Positions 16,601-25,413 of a stretch of DNA of 38,168 nucleotides are shown piece by piece (position 1 is the stretch's first letter; each line of letters begins with the position of its first letter). The notes under the pieces were generated by a model that was not told where the DNA came from, ran no database searches, and worked only from the letters and a program-made list of their open reading frames with translations. A program made the position numbers and the translations under genes. Location: NCBI GenBank assembly GCA_007133565.1, contig SLMM01000202.1, positions 1 through 38,168 on the forward strand, read 5' to 3'. The DNA comes from Bacteroidales bacterium (GTDB lineage: Bacteria > Bacteroidota > Bacteroidia > Bacteroidales > PUMT01).

Positions 16601-17601
16601 TGAAGAGGCTTCTGATAATTTTTCTTTCAGTTGTTCTGATCAGCTCATGCAGGAGCGAATCCGGAAGGGTTTTTCTATTCCTTGACGGGTTTACCCAGGG
16701 GACCAGTTATTTTATTGCATATAACTCTCCCGACTCGATTGATTATCATGATGAAATAAAGGAATTGTTCAGACAGATAGACAATTCCATGTCCATTTAC
16801 AATGAAAGCTCGGTTATATCGGCCATAAACCGCAATGATCCTTTCGCTGAGCCTGACGACTATTTCATGACCGTTTTTAAAAGAGCGATGGAGATATCCG
16901 AAAAGACCGGAGGAGCATTTGATATAACTGTAGGACCGCTGGTCAATGCATGGGGCTTTGGTTTTACCGAAAGGGAGAATATAACACCCGGGCTGATCGA
17001 TAGTCTGATGGATTTTACCGGCTGGCAAAAAGTGCGTTATGAAGAAGGAGAGATTGTGAAGGATGATGAGAGGATAATAATCGATATGAATGCCATTGCC
17101 AAAGGATTTTCCGTTGATGTTGTTGCCGGTTTTTTTGACGACATGGGAATTGCCGATTACATGATAGAGGTTGGGGGAGAGATACGCGTAAAAGGCACCA
17201 ACAGAAATGATCAGTTGTGGCGGATTGGCATAGACAAACCAGTTGAAGACCCTGCGGCCATTTCGAGGGAGCTTCAGGAGGTGCTTCATCTAACTGATGC
17301 GTCGCTTGCAACGTCGGGCAATTACAGGAGGTTTTATATACAGGACGGCCAACGGTTTGCTCATACCATTGACCCTTTTACTGGTTATCCTGTCAGGCAT
17401 AACCTCCTGAGCGCAACGGTCATTACCTCGACATGTATGGATGCCGACGCTTTTGCAACAGCCTTTATGGTGATGGGACTTGAAAAGAGCATGGAACTTG
17501 CAGCAGCTCATCCGGATATAGAGGCCTACTTCATCTATGACCTGAACGGTGTCTCAGCAGTTGCCCATACAGATGGGGTAGCTGAGATGATCAGGAGGTG
17601 A
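16597..17601 (+). CDS. apbE: FAD:protein FMN transferase, lipoprotein
   Basis: ApbE transfers FMN from FAD to Thr residues of NqrB and NqrC in the periplasm. The 334-aa product has a lipoprotein signal peptide ending in LISSC. Family motifs include [58 protein letters not shown] and [11 protein letters not shown], together covering the Mg2+ and FAD sites. The ATG overlaps the nqrF stop. Placement as the last gene of the operon fits its service to the subunits encoded upstream. Its last 11 bases overlap the convergent small gene. Confidence 0.95.
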   Translation: MMKRLLIIFLSVVLISSCRSESGRVFLFLDGFTQGTSYFIAYNSPDSIDYHDEIKELFRQIDNSMSIYNESSVISAINRNDPFAEPDDYFMTVFKRAMEISEKTGGAFDITVGPLVNAWGFGFTERENITPGLIDSLMDFTGWQKVRYEEGEIVKDDERIIIDMNAIAKGFSVDVVAGFFDDMGIADYMIEVGGEIRVKGTNRNDQLWRIGIDKPVEDPAAISRELQEVLHLTDASLATSGNYRRFYIQDGQRFAHTIDPFTGYPVRHNLLSATVITSTCMDADAFATAFMVMGLEKSMELAAAHPDIEAYFIYDLNGVSAVAHTDGVAEMIRR

Positions 17602-17788
17602 CTTTTTCGTTGCACGGCTCTTCACTGCCGCATCCGCATGTAATGCCCTTCCGTTCAAGTATGGGAGTGCTTCTGCATGAACCACCTGAAAATTTTCCGT
17701 CACGGACAAAAAACAGCCTCACCGAGAGTGCTCCAACAGCCAGGACCACTAAAACAAGTGTTATGAGTATGAGATTAAGGATTTCCAT
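17591..17788 (-). CDS. nqrM: Small NqrM-like membrane protein with four cysteines
   Basis: This 65-aa protein starts at the ATG at 17788; the 17815 ATG in the track would add nine polar residues before the helix. It has one N-terminal membrane helix (about residues 4-27) and a short tail with Cys38 (GGSC), Cys51, Cys53 (TCGC) and Cys59. A single helix followed by clustered cysteines resembles NqrM, the factor needed to install the iron held by NqrD/NqrE. Location directly beside nqrF-apbE supports the call, though it lies on the opposite strand and its 3' end overlaps apbE by 11 bases. NqrM is recognised from architecture and context rather than long sequence identity. Confidence 0.6.
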   Translation of the reverse strand: MEILNLILITLVLVVLAVGALSVRLFFVRDGKFSGGSCRSTPILERKGITCGCGSEEPCNEKVTS

Positions 17789-17895
17789 ATCTGCATGTTT
17801 TAATTTAATAAACACTTATCAGTGGTAATTGTTTGCACATTTCCTGTATAATACTCCGGAGGATCAGTTTCTGCGGTTTCAGACACTGATAATTG

Positions 17896-18993
17896 CTATT
17901 GATGTTCATCCGGGGGGATATCAATATTGCCCTTGCTAAACAGGTATCCGAAGGGGTTTAGTGCCGGAACATGGCGGCAAACAATGGTGATCATTGCGAA
18001 TACCGGAATAGACAGCACCATTCCCATGATTCCCCATATCTCATATCCAAGTATGACTGAAAGAATTATAAAGAAGGGGTGAACATCCAATTTGGGCCCC
18101 AGTACAATTGGCTGGAGAATATAGGTGTCGATAATCTGCGCAATTGCAAATGTCAGGGTAATGCCTATAACCGCACCCATGCCGCCGGTGGTTACCAGAC
18201 TCACTGCGAGGGCAAGACAATACCCGATAAAATTACCTACAACAGGTATGATAGATAGTGCAGCAGCTATTAAACTGATCAGTAAGGCGTTTTCCAGTCC
18301 CGAAATAACAAGGCCTGTAAAATACAAAATGGTCAGAAAAACCATCAGTAACAACTTCCCTGCCAGATATCTCCGGCTCACAGAAGATGAGCTTGAGATT
18401 ATACCGGCCACTTCATCGCGCTTATTATGAGGGAAGAACCTGAGGATAAACTCCCTGAACCTGTGCCGGAAATGGATAATAAGGAATATATATACAATAA
18501 TGATAAGTAGCCGCGTCAGGAATCCAAACAAAACGCCCATCAGGGTTAATGCTTGTCTGCGATGACTACCGGGATTCTGCAAGTTATCATCATCCGGCAA
18601 ATTTTTTTCTTTATCACGGGTAAAAACATTTAAGTGCTCTTTTTCAAGGGGGGTATTTTCAACCAGGTATTCTGATATTTCATCAATCGTTTCCTCAAGT
18701 CTCATTTGAATTTCCTCCCAGTCGTCAGCAAAACCTTTGATCTGCGATAATATTATTGACACATAGGTTGCAATTATAATAATCAGTATCAGAATTGATG
18801 TAAGTGTAGCCAGAACCTTATTCAATCCCCATTTTTCCAGTCTGTTTGTTATTGGAAACATCAAAAAAGCCAGTACCATGGCGGTAATAAGCGGAACAAG
18901 GAAAGATTCTGCCTTAACCAGTCCCGTAAATAAAAAATATAAGACAATCAGGGTGAGAGCAGAGTACAGAAGTATTTTTTTCCCTTTTATCAT
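17896..18993 (-). CDS. AI-2E family (PerM/UPF0118) membrane transporter
   Basis: This is a 365-aa polytopic membrane protein of the AI-2E exporter/PerM family. The layout is typical: helices near the N-terminus (LLYSALTLIVLYFLF, FLVPLITAMVLAFLMF), then a charged soluble stretch (about residues 90-145), then a cluster of helices with IIPVVGNFIGYC, IIDTYILQPIVLGPKLDVHPF and a GIMGMVLSIPVFAM motif that marks the family. Members export small molecules, and some are linked to Na+(Li+)/H+ exchange; the substrate here is unknown. It lies between two paralogous small membrane-protein genes on the same strand. Confidence 0.88.
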   Translation of the reverse strand: MIKGKKILLYSALTLIVLYFLFTGLVKAESFLVPLITAMVLAFLMFPITNRLEKWGLNKVLATLTSILILIIIIATYVSIILSQIKGFADDWEEIQMRLEETIDEISEYLVENTPLEKEHLNVFTRDKEKNLPDDDNLQNPGSHRRQALTLMGVLFGFLTRLLIIIVYIFLIIHFRHRFREFILRFFPHNKRDEVAGIISSSSSVSRRYLAGKLLLMVFLTILYFTGLVISGLENALLISLIAAALSIIPVVGNFIGYCLALAVSLVTTGGMGAVIGITLTFAIAQIIDTYILQPIVLGPKLDVHPFFIILSVILGYEIWGIMGMVLSIPVFAMITIVCRHVPALNPFGYLFSKGNIDIPPDEHQ

Positions 18994-19053
18994 ACCGGGT
19001 TTGTCATCAGGTAAATAACCGGTCTCTCTCCGTCAGGTGAGCTACCGGGACTT

Positions 19054-19272
19054 TCAGTTACAGCATGAACCACTGCTTTTCCCTTTACCTTCACAAAGCA
19101 TCTCATCATGTCTCACACAGGTAATACCGCGCTTTTTCATTTCTTTGTTACGGCCAATGGAGGTGACCGGGAACCTGCCGTTCTTTTTCAGGAGCATGCT
19201 GACCGACAATCCCAGTAATACTAATGCCATCAGTACAATGGCTGTTGCCAGGATGATAAGATACTCTTTCAT
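19054..19272 (-). CDS. Small single-helix membrane protein, paralogue of the NqrM-like protein
   Basis: This 72-aa protein has one N-terminal helix (about residues 3-28) and a Lys-rich tail with Cys52, Cys60, Cys70 and Cys71 (ending GSCCN). It aligns with the 17591-17788 product through GLSV near the end of the helix, NGRF against DGKF, and KRGITC against RKGITC. The first tail cysteine of the other protein is replaced (SIGRN), and an extra CC pair is added at the end. No function is known to me; metal handling or thiol chemistry at the membrane is a guess. It starts 61 bases upstream of nothing recognisable on its own strand. Confidence 0.6.
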   Translation of the reverse strand: MKEYLIILATAIVLMALVLLGLSVSMLLKKNGRFPVTSIGRNKEMKKRGITCVRHDEMLCEGKGKSSGSCCN

Positions 19273-19392
19273 TTGCCATGGGGTATATTGAATACAAATT
19301 TAACGCTAATCCTGGCGATGTCAAAAGTGCAGGCGGGTTTTATTGCCGGATTAATCAGAAAGCTTTGAACAAACCTTTGGAATTATTCTTAT

Positions 19393-19400
19393 TAAATTTG
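19393..19400 (+). promoter_or_regulatory. Candidate -7 box (TAAATTTG) ahead of the E1 gene
   Basis: TAAATTTG lies 37 bases before the E1 ATG and equals the octamer before nqrA. A TTTG occurs at 19364-19367, 25 bases upstream, slightly further than the usual spacing. Confidence 0.4.
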
Positions 19401-19437
19401 TAAGTCCTATCAATAGTAACGCGAAAAACAGATAATA

Positions 19438-21870
19438 ATGGAAAGCAGGCAGGCAGATAATAATTCCGGTTTGTCATATGAGGATTTTAAAACAGAGGTT
19501 CTCAATGATTACAGGCTTGCACATTTAAGCCGCAATCTGAGCATAACAGGCCGTAAAGAAGTACTGTCGGGAAAGGCCAAGTTCGGAATATTCGGCGATG
19601 GTAAGGAGGTAGCACAGATAGCTTTTGCGAAACGTTTCCGGAATGGTGACTGGCGCTCGGGGTACTACAGGGATCAGACTTTCATGATGGCGGCCGGACT
19701 TTTAAGTGCCCGGGAGTTCTTTTCGCAGCTTTACGGTGAAACTGAACCGGAGCTTAATCCTTCAAATGCAGGACGGTCTTTCAACAACCATTTTGCCACA
19801 AGAAGCCTTAATGAAGATGGTACCTGGCGCAATTTGATGAAGCAGAAAAATTCGTCGGCCGATATATCACCAACGGCAGGACAGATGCCGAGGTTACTCG
19901 GACTTGCATATGCATCGGCACTTTTTCGTAATATTCCTCAAATGCAACACTTTACGAATCTCACCAACAAAGGTGCTGAGGTTGCATTCGGTACAATTGG
20001 TGATGCAAGCACCTCGGAAGGCCATTTCTGGGAAACTATCAATGCGGCTGCAGTTCTGCAGGTACCCATGGCCCTTGCTGTTTGGGATGATGGTTATGGC
20101 ATTTCGGTGCCTAGGAAGTATCAGACTGCCAAGGAGAGTATTTCGGAAGTCCTGAAAGGATTCGAGCGCACCGCCGACAGCCCGGGAATTATAATCATGA
20201 AAGGCAAGGGGTGGGATTACCCCGGGCTTTGCAGGATGTTTGCCGAAGGAATAGACGTCTGCAGGCGTGAACATGTTCCTGTAGTGTTTCATGTAGATGA
20301 GATGACCCAACCCTTGGGCCATTCGACATCAGGCTCACATGAACGGTATAAATCACCGGAACGCCTGCAATGGGAGAAGGATCACGATCCGCTTGTGAAA
20401 ATGCGTGAATGGATAACCTCATCAGGCCTTGCCGGCGATTCAGAACTTGACACTGCAGAAAAGGAAGCGCTGGATGAGGCCAGGGAGGCCAGGAAAGATG
20501 CCTGGAGGTTGTACACCAAACCTGTTCTGGTTGAAAGGGATGCGCTGGTGAAGATAATTGATGACCGCACCTGTATTTGTAAAAGGGAGGGTTATGATAA
20601 GGTGGGTACTGTAACGGAAGAGCTGAAGAAGGTTGTATCTCCTATAAGAAAGGATAACATCAGTTCAGCAAGGAAGATCCTCCGCCATGTATGCGCAGAT
20701 TGTGAGATAAGGGAGAAGCTGCAGAAGGACCTTTCCTTATGGCTGAGACGCAACAGCGAAGACAATGCTGCAAGGTACAACACCCATTTATACAACGAAT
20801 CTGAATTTTCGGCGCTCAACGTTGAAGGAATACCTGCCGCCTACAGCAACGATTCTCCCATGGTGCCGGGGCGTGAGATCCTGAGGGACTTCTGGGCGGC
20901 TGCCCTGGAGAGGGACTCGAGAGTGTCAATTTTTGGTGAGGATACGGGTATTATAGGGGGTGTAAATCAATCCTACGAGGGACTGCAGATGAAGTATGGT
21001 GAGCTTCGGGTAACAGACACGGGTATCAGGGAGACAACAATCCTGGGCCAGGGGATAGGGATGGCACTTCGGGGTTTGAGGCCTGTGACCGAGATTCAGT
21101 ATCTCGACTACCTGTTGTATGCATTGCAGACCTTCAGCGACGACCTTGCCACAACACACTATCGCACAAGGGGCGGACAGGTAGCTCCGGTTATAGTAGT
21201 GACCAGGGGCCACAGGCTTGAGGGCATCTGGCATGCTGGCTCACCCGTCAGTATGATCATAAACTCCATCAGGGGAGTTTATGTATGTGTCCCGAGAGAC
21301 ATGACACAGGCTGCAGGTTTTTATAATACTTTGCTGCATGGGGAAGATCCGGCAATAGTGATAGAACCGCTCAACGGTTACAGGCTGAAAGAGAAACGGC
21401 CTGACAATACCGGAGAATACAGGATACCGCTTGGAGTGCCTGAAATAATGCGGGAGGGCACCGATATTTCAATAGTGACCTACGGCTCCTGTGTAAGGAT
21501 AGCGCTTGATACAGTTGACCAGCTGGCAGGATTTGACATCTCAGCCGAGCTTATTGATGTGCAGACTCTGCTGCCGTTCGACCGCCCCGATATGATAAAA
21601 AAATCGTTGCAGAAAACAGGAAGGATAATCTTTTTTGACGAGGATGTTCCCGGTGGTGGTACCGCATATATGATGCAACAGGTCATTGAGGAGAGGGGAG
21701 GGTTCTTTTGGCTTGATGCGGAACCGCAGACGCTTACCGGCAGGGATCACAGGACTGCATATACATCGGACGGTGACTATTTCTCCAATCCTAATGCCGA
21801 AGATCTTTTTGAAATGGCTTATGAGATGATGCACCGCTCCGATCCCTCAAAATACCCAGGGCTGTTCTGA
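19438..21870 (+). CDS. 2-oxoacid dehydrogenase E1, fused alpha and beta subunits
   Basis: This 810-aa protein joins the two halves of a thiamine-diphosphate E1. Residues about 20-380 are the alpha half, with the TPP-binding region GDASTSEGHFWETINAAA (from about 187) ending in WDDGYGIS where many E1s have NNGYAIS. Residues about 475-800 are the beta half, with VSIFGEDTG, GLRPVTEIQYLDYLLYA, HYRTRGGQ and a C-terminal Rossmann-like domain (SIVTYGSCVRIAL). It decarboxylates a 2-oxoacid and passes the acyl group to a lipoyl E2. Similar fusions exist in Bacteroidota. The substrate (branched-chain acids or pyruvate) is undecided. No E2 or E3 gene is nearby. Confidence 0.88.
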   Translation: MESRQADNNSGLSYEDFKTEVLNDYRLAHLSRNLSITGRKEVLSGKAKFGIFGDGKEVAQIAFAKRFRNGDWRSGYYRDQTFMMAAGLLSAREFFSQLYGETEPELNPSNAGRSFNNHFATRSLNEDGTWRNLMKQKNSSADISPTAGQMPRLLGLAYASALFRNIPQMQHFTNLTNKGAEVAFGTIGDASTSEGHFWETINAAAVLQVPMALAVWDDGYGISVPRKYQTAKESISEVLKGFERTADSPGIIIMKGKGWDYPGLCRMFAEGIDVCRREHVPVVFHVDEMTQPLGHSTSGSHERYKSPERLQWEKDHDPLVKMREWITSSGLAGDSELDTAEKEALDEAREARKDAWRLYTKPVLVERDALVKIIDDRTCICKREGYDKVGTVTEELKKVVSPIRKDNISSARKILRHVCADCEIREKLQKDLSLWLRRNSEDNAARYNTHLYNESEFSALNVEGIPAAYSNDSPMVPGREILRDFWAAALERDSRVSIFGEDTGIIGGVNQSYEGLQMKYGELRVTDTGIRETTILGQGIGMALRGLRPVTEIQYLDYLLYALQTFSDDLATTHYRTRGGQVAPVIVVTRGHRLEGIWHAGSPVSMIINSIRGVYVCVPRDMTQAAGFYNTLLHGEDPAIVIEPLNGYRLKEKRPDNTGEYRIPLGVPEIMREGTDISIVTYGSCVRIALDTVDQLAGFDISAELIDVQTLLPFDRPDMIKKSLQKTGRIIFFDEDVPGGGTAYMMQQVIEERGGFFWLDAEPQTLTGRDHRTAYTSDGDYFSNPNAEDLFEMAYEMMHRSDPSKYPGLF

Positions 21871-21904
21871 CATGCAGGCCTTTTATCCGCCAAACCCCTG
21901 CATG
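21871..21904. terminator. Perfect 8-bp hairpin between convergent E1 and nhaC genes
   Basis: CATGCAGG (21871-21878) and CCTGCATG (21897-21904) pair perfectly around an 18-base loop, starting directly after the E1 stop codon. The neighbouring genes converge here. There is no T tract, so this may be a Rho-assisted or transcript-end stem. Confidence 0.4.
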
Positions 21905-21939
21905 CGGTGATCCCGGTATAGGTGGGATGCGCGCGGTTA

Positions 21940-23412
21940 TTATTCACCCATCTCAATACTCCTGCTTCTGCCGTCATCTGAAAGGCGCCTTATCTTTATA
22001 TTGAAGGCTGCCATGAATATTGACATGAAGGGGCTGATTATATTGAAAAACGCCCATGGAAGATAGCTGAGGGTGGGCACTCCGAGTACGGCTGACTGCG
22101 TTGCACCACAGGTGTTCCATGGTATAAGCACTGATGTTACCGTACCTGAATCCTCGAGTGTGCGGCTGAGCACCTCCGGCTTAAGCCCCCTGTCCCTGTA
22201 TGTCTTTGCGAACATCCTTCCCGGCACCACTATTGAAATGTACTGGTCTGATGCCGTTACATTAAAGAACAGGCAGGTGCTGACAGTTGTTGCGACCAGC
22301 GATCCTGTTGTCTTTGCAAACCGCATCAGGCTGTTGGTAATTTTTACAAGCATCCCTGCCGCCTCCATGACACCACCGAATATCATTGCAGTCATTATCA
22401 GCCATATGGTATTTAGCATGCCTGCCATGCCCCCTGTGGTTAACAGGTCATTTACCTGTGGGTCGGCGGTCTCAATCGCAATCCTGCCGTACATGCTTTT
22501 CATGACTGCAATATAGGAGGCGCTCGGGTAGTTGCCGGTTACTCCCGAAATCTGCTCAATTATCTGGGGCTGAAATATGAGGGCAAAAACGGCGCCAAGA
22601 AGGGTTCCTGCCAGAAGAGAGGGAAGAGGTGGCACCTTGTTGACTATAATGGTCACCAGCACCGCAGGAACGATGAACAGTAACGGGGTGATGTTGAAAC
22701 TGCTTTCGATTGCGGCAAGTGTAGCCTGCACATTGGCTGCATCGCCTTCGGGACTGTAGAAGAAACCTATGCCCATAAATATTATGAGGGTAATAAATAT
22801 TGACGGACCGGTTGTCAGGGCCATGTACCTGATATGAGTGAAAAGGTCTGTGCCTGCCATTGCCGGAGCAAGGTTAGTGGTGTCAGACAGCGGCGACATT
22901 TTGTCGCCGAAATAGGCTCCGGAAATGATTGCTCCGGCTACCATTCCTTCATTGAAGCCCATTGCATTGCCTATGCCCAGCAATGCAATTCCAATTGTTG
23001 CAACCGTCGACCAGGAGCTGCCTGTTGCAACTGAAACAAGCGCTGACACCACAACACATGCCAACAGGAATATTGAGGGATTCAGTATCTGTAATCCGTA
23101 ATAAATCATTGCGGGCACCACACCGCTCAACAGCCATGTTCCTGCAAGCGATCCTATGAGCAGAAGTATCATCATAGACGGCATTGCCGAACCTATGCTC
23201 TGCACGATCTTTTTTCTGACATCGTACCAGTTGTGGCCGAGGTATACGGCAATGATACCCCCTGTTGCGGCTGCAAGCAACAAAGCTATCTGGTTTGCAC
23301 CCGAGAGGGTGTCGTCACCAAAAAAATAGACATTCAGGGTGAGGAAAGCAATTAGGATGAGCACAGGTACAATTGCCTGGATCAGTGAAGGTTCTCTGGT
23401 TGCATTACTCAT
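21940..23412 (-). CDS. nhaC: NhaC-type Na+/H+ antiporter
   Basis: This 490-aa inner-membrane protein of the NhaC family has about eleven or twelve hydrophobic segments. Family segments are ATGSSWSTVATIGIALLGIG, GAIISGAYFGDKMSPLSDTTNLAPA in the first half and FNVTASDQYISIVVPGRMF with TLEDSGTVTSVLIPWNTCGA in the second. The acidic and Thr/Asn-rich stretches are the likely ion path. It exchanges Na+ for H+. With the NQR Na+ pump 5 kb away, it could use or balance the sodium gradient. The two are not in one operon. Confidence 0.92.
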   Translation of the reverse strand: MSNATREPSLIQAIVPVLILIAFLTLNVYFFGDDTLSGANQIALLLAAATGGIIAVYLGHNWYDVRKKIVQSIGSAMPSMMILLLIGSLAGTWLLSGVVPAMIYYGLQILNPSIFLLACVVVSALVSVATGSSWSTVATIGIALLGIGNAMGFNEGMVAGAIISGAYFGDKMSPLSDTTNLAPAMAGTDLFTHIRYMALTTGPSIFITLIIFMGIGFFYSPEGDAANVQATLAAIESSFNITPLLFIVPAVLVTIIVNKVPPLPSLLAGTLLGAVFALIFQPQIIEQISGVTGNYPSASYIAVMKSMYGRIAIETADPQVNDLLTTGGMAGMLNTIWLIMTAMIFGGVMEAAGMLVKITNSLMRFAKTTGSLVATTVSTCLFFNVTASDQYISIVVPGRMFAKTYRDRGLKPEVLSRTLEDSGTVTSVLIPWNTCGATQSAVLGVPTLSYLPWAFFNIISPFMSIFMAAFNIKIRRLSDDGRSRSIEMGE

Positions 23413-23432
23413 CTGGATATAATTGTTTTTTA

Positions 23433-23462
23433 CCTGTACTGCCTGAAACGGTGCAGTACCGG
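23433..23462. repeat. Inverted repeat between serine hydrolase and nhaC
   Basis: GTACTGC (23436-23442) and GCAGTAC (23453-23459) pair perfectly, and after one mismatch CC pairs with GG. It lies in the 69-base gap between two genes read leftward. No T tract follows in that direction, so it is a hairpin of unknown role. Confidence 0.35.
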
Positions 23463-23481
23463 CCGGATTTCCTGAAATGTC

Positions 23482-25080
23482 CTAATTGCCGGCCCGTTTG
23501 TATTCGACAATTCGGGTATAGTCAGCCGGGTAAAGGCCCACTTCTATCATTTTTGGCCTCAGGGTGAAAATCACATTGAGCTGCTTCACTTTGCCCTCAT
23601 GGTCAATGTCGAAGGTCACAAACTTCTCCCGCATGCCCGGATTGCGCCAGGATGCCCTGAAAGTATCATAGTGCCAGTGCTCCAGGTATGCGACCATTTC
23701 CTGGTCTCCCCAGAAACATATTTCCAGTGCCCCATCCTCACCCATCCTTACTTCGAGGTCATCATATACAATATCATGGTACGTGCCTGTGTAAGCTTCA
23801 AGGTGAAGTGAAGGCCTGGTTCCGGTGACCCTCGCCTCCTCAATCCTCTTTCTTTCTAAAAGAAGTGATTCCTTTTCAGCCTGATGTTGTCTGAAGAACA
23901 TGTCATGCCAGTCGTGATCTCTTTCAATATTGAGTGCCCTGTCCAGTATCCATCTCACGATCGCCGGCCGTAATCCGCAGAACAGGTTCCCTGCCGCGAA
24001 GATGCCCATATCCAGAGCAGGCACTAATACAATGATCGAATTAATCCCGTCAGTTGCCCCTCCGTGTTGAAATATCCTGTGTTCCTCATAATATCCGCTG
24101 TTCCAGCCAAGAGTATAGGCTGTAAAATGGCCTGTCATGGGGTCCCTTGCCGGAAAGGCGTATTGAGGCTGGAAAATGTCACTCATCACCTCCCTGCTTA
24201 CCAGTCTCCTGTCCTTGTATTTCCCCGGCTCACCAAGGTTGAACAGCATCCATTGAGCCATGTCTGTTGCCGAGGCATTGACTGAAGCAGCAGGCCCTAC
24301 ATTATCGAAGTTGCGCCTGGGAATTGGTTGAACAATCCCTTCGATCTCCTGGTGTGGCCATGCGGCATTATCGTTTTCGGCTATTTCAGTAATTGATACC
24401 GATGCCGAATTCATTTCGAGCGGACTGAATATATGTTCCGGCATAAACTCATCCCAACTTATTCCTGCAGCTCCTTCGATTACCATACCTGCCACCATAT
24501 ACATCATGTTGCTGTAAAGGTAACCCGACCTGAAGGGGATTTCAAAAGGCTGGCGGCTGACGTGGTCAAGAATAGTGCGCCGGTCTCTGCCGGGCATAAA
24601 AACCAGTCTGTTACCTGTCATGCGCCCTATTCCGACACGATGTGAAAGAAGGTCTCTTACCGTAACCATTTCAGACACCCACGGGTTTGAGAGCCCGAAC
24701 CAGGGGAGGTGTTCCCTGACAGTATCGTCCCAGTGCAATATCCCCTCGTCTACAAGCATTCCCAGTGCCGTTGCAGTCATCGCCTTTGTGGTTGATGCCA
24801 CTCCGAAAACAGTGTGTTCGTCCACTTTTGCATCCTCACCCAGTTTTCTTACACCGAACCCCCTGGCATAAATAACCTCACCTTCTCTTACAACCGAAAT
24901 TACAAGTCCGGGAATACCCCAATCCTTCATCCCCCTCTCAACAAACTCATCCAGCCCCTGCAGTTCGGCTGCATCCTGGGCATCGACAGTGGAGTGTAAT
25001 GAAAGGAGCACCAGGAAGAGCAATCCCGGTGCGAGAGCGTATCTGAACGCAGTTGCAGTGCGGGTTTTCCATGAGCTCAT
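23482..25080 (-). CDS. Secreted serine hydrolase (beta-lactamase/class C family)
   Basis: This 532-aa exported serine hydrolase of the penicillin-binding/class C beta-lactamase fold (MEROPS S12-like) begins with a signal peptide (about residues 10-35, ending DAQ). The catalytic STTK is at 96-99 with Ser96 as nucleophile, YSN at 189-191 and HGG at 339-341, in the right order and spacing. The C-terminal 110 residues form a beta-rich domain similar to DUF3471 (LEAYTGTYHDIVYDDLEVR). Family members range from esterases to D-aminopeptidases. The substrate cannot be told from sequence, and antibiotic resistance should not be assumed. Confidence 0.88.
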   Translation of the reverse strand: MSSWKTRTATAFRYALAPGLLFLVLLSLHSTVDAQDAAELQGLDEFVERGMKDWGIPGLVISVVREGEVIYARGFGVRKLGEDAKVDEHTVFGVASTTKAMTATALGMLVDEGILHWDDTVREHLPWFGLSNPWVSEMVTVRDLLSHRVGIGRMTGNRLVFMPGRDRRTILDHVSRQPFEIPFRSGYLYSNMMYMVAGMVIEGAAGISWDEFMPEHIFSPLEMNSASVSITEIAENDNAAWPHQEIEGIVQPIPRRNFDNVGPAASVNASATDMAQWMLFNLGEPGKYKDRRLVSREVMSDIFQPQYAFPARDPMTGHFTAYTLGWNSGYYEEHRIFQHGGATDGINSIIVLVPALDMGIFAAGNLFCGLRPAIVRWILDRALNIERDHDWHDMFFRQHQAEKESLLLERKRIEEARVTGTRPSLHLEAYTGTYHDIVYDDLEVRMGEDGALEICFWGDQEMVAYLEHWHYDTFRASWRNPGMREKFVTFDIDHEGKVKQLNVIFTLRPKMIEVGLYPADYTRIVEYKRAGN

Positions 25081-25173
25081 ATTGCTTTATTTAAGTAGGT
25101 AAACTCGTATTAGAATTTTTAAGGCACCAAGATACATATTTTTTGTTTTTTGTCTAACGCTTAAGATTTAATG

Positions 25174-25196
25174 CCTGCAGCCAGACCGGCTGCAGG
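25174..25196. repeat. Perfect 9-bp hairpin
   Basis: CCTGCAGCC (25174-25182) and GGCTGCAGG (25188-25196) pair perfectly around a 5-base loop. There is no T tract on either side. It is too strong for background but its role is unknown. Confidence 0.45.
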
Positions 25197-25269
25197 AAAC
25201 TCTTAGGTCTGCTGCCGGGAGCCGGGCAGAAAACCCGGGGTGTTTCCAAACAAAAGGACTGTTGTTTTG

Positions 25270-25308
25270 TCAACATTGTTTCAACTGATTAGTAACAATG
25301 GTTGTTGA
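25270..25308. repeat. Imperfect palindrome upstream of a LytTR gene
   Basis: TCAACATTGT (25270-25279) is matched by ACAATGGTTGTTGA (25295-25308), which pairs as TCAACA plus TTGT with four unpaired bases in the right arm. It lies about 105 bases before the LytTR start and could be an operator. Confidence 0.25.
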
Positions 25309-25413
25309 AATTAAAGCTATAATTATCAGTAATATGTGTTTTTATTACAGTATTATGTGAACAGAGCATGCCATATTTGTTAACAGAAAACCCGTGTCAC
25401 GTTTCAAAAAGTG

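Larger units (their letters stand above)
25081..25413. promoter_or_regulatory. Gene-free divergent region with several inverted repeats
   Basis: This 333-base stretch separates a leftward serine hydrolase gene from a rightward LytTR gene and should hold both promoters. It contains a perfect 9-bp GC-rich hairpin (25174-25196), a shorter CTGCC/GGCAG pair near 25212-25229, and an AT-rich imperfect palindrome (25270-25308). I saw no full TTG-N17-23-TAnnTTTG promoter and no gene. Confidence 0.4.

Noticed and set aside
19894-20322. 142-aa ORF on the minus strand within the E1 gene
   Set aside because: Antisense to the conserved TPP-binding region; no supporting features.
23482-25080. Serine hydrolase as an antibiotic-resistance beta-lactamase
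   Set aside because: STTK, YSN and HGG occur in many esterases and peptidases of this fold, and the C-terminal DUF3471-like domain is not typical of resistance enzymes.
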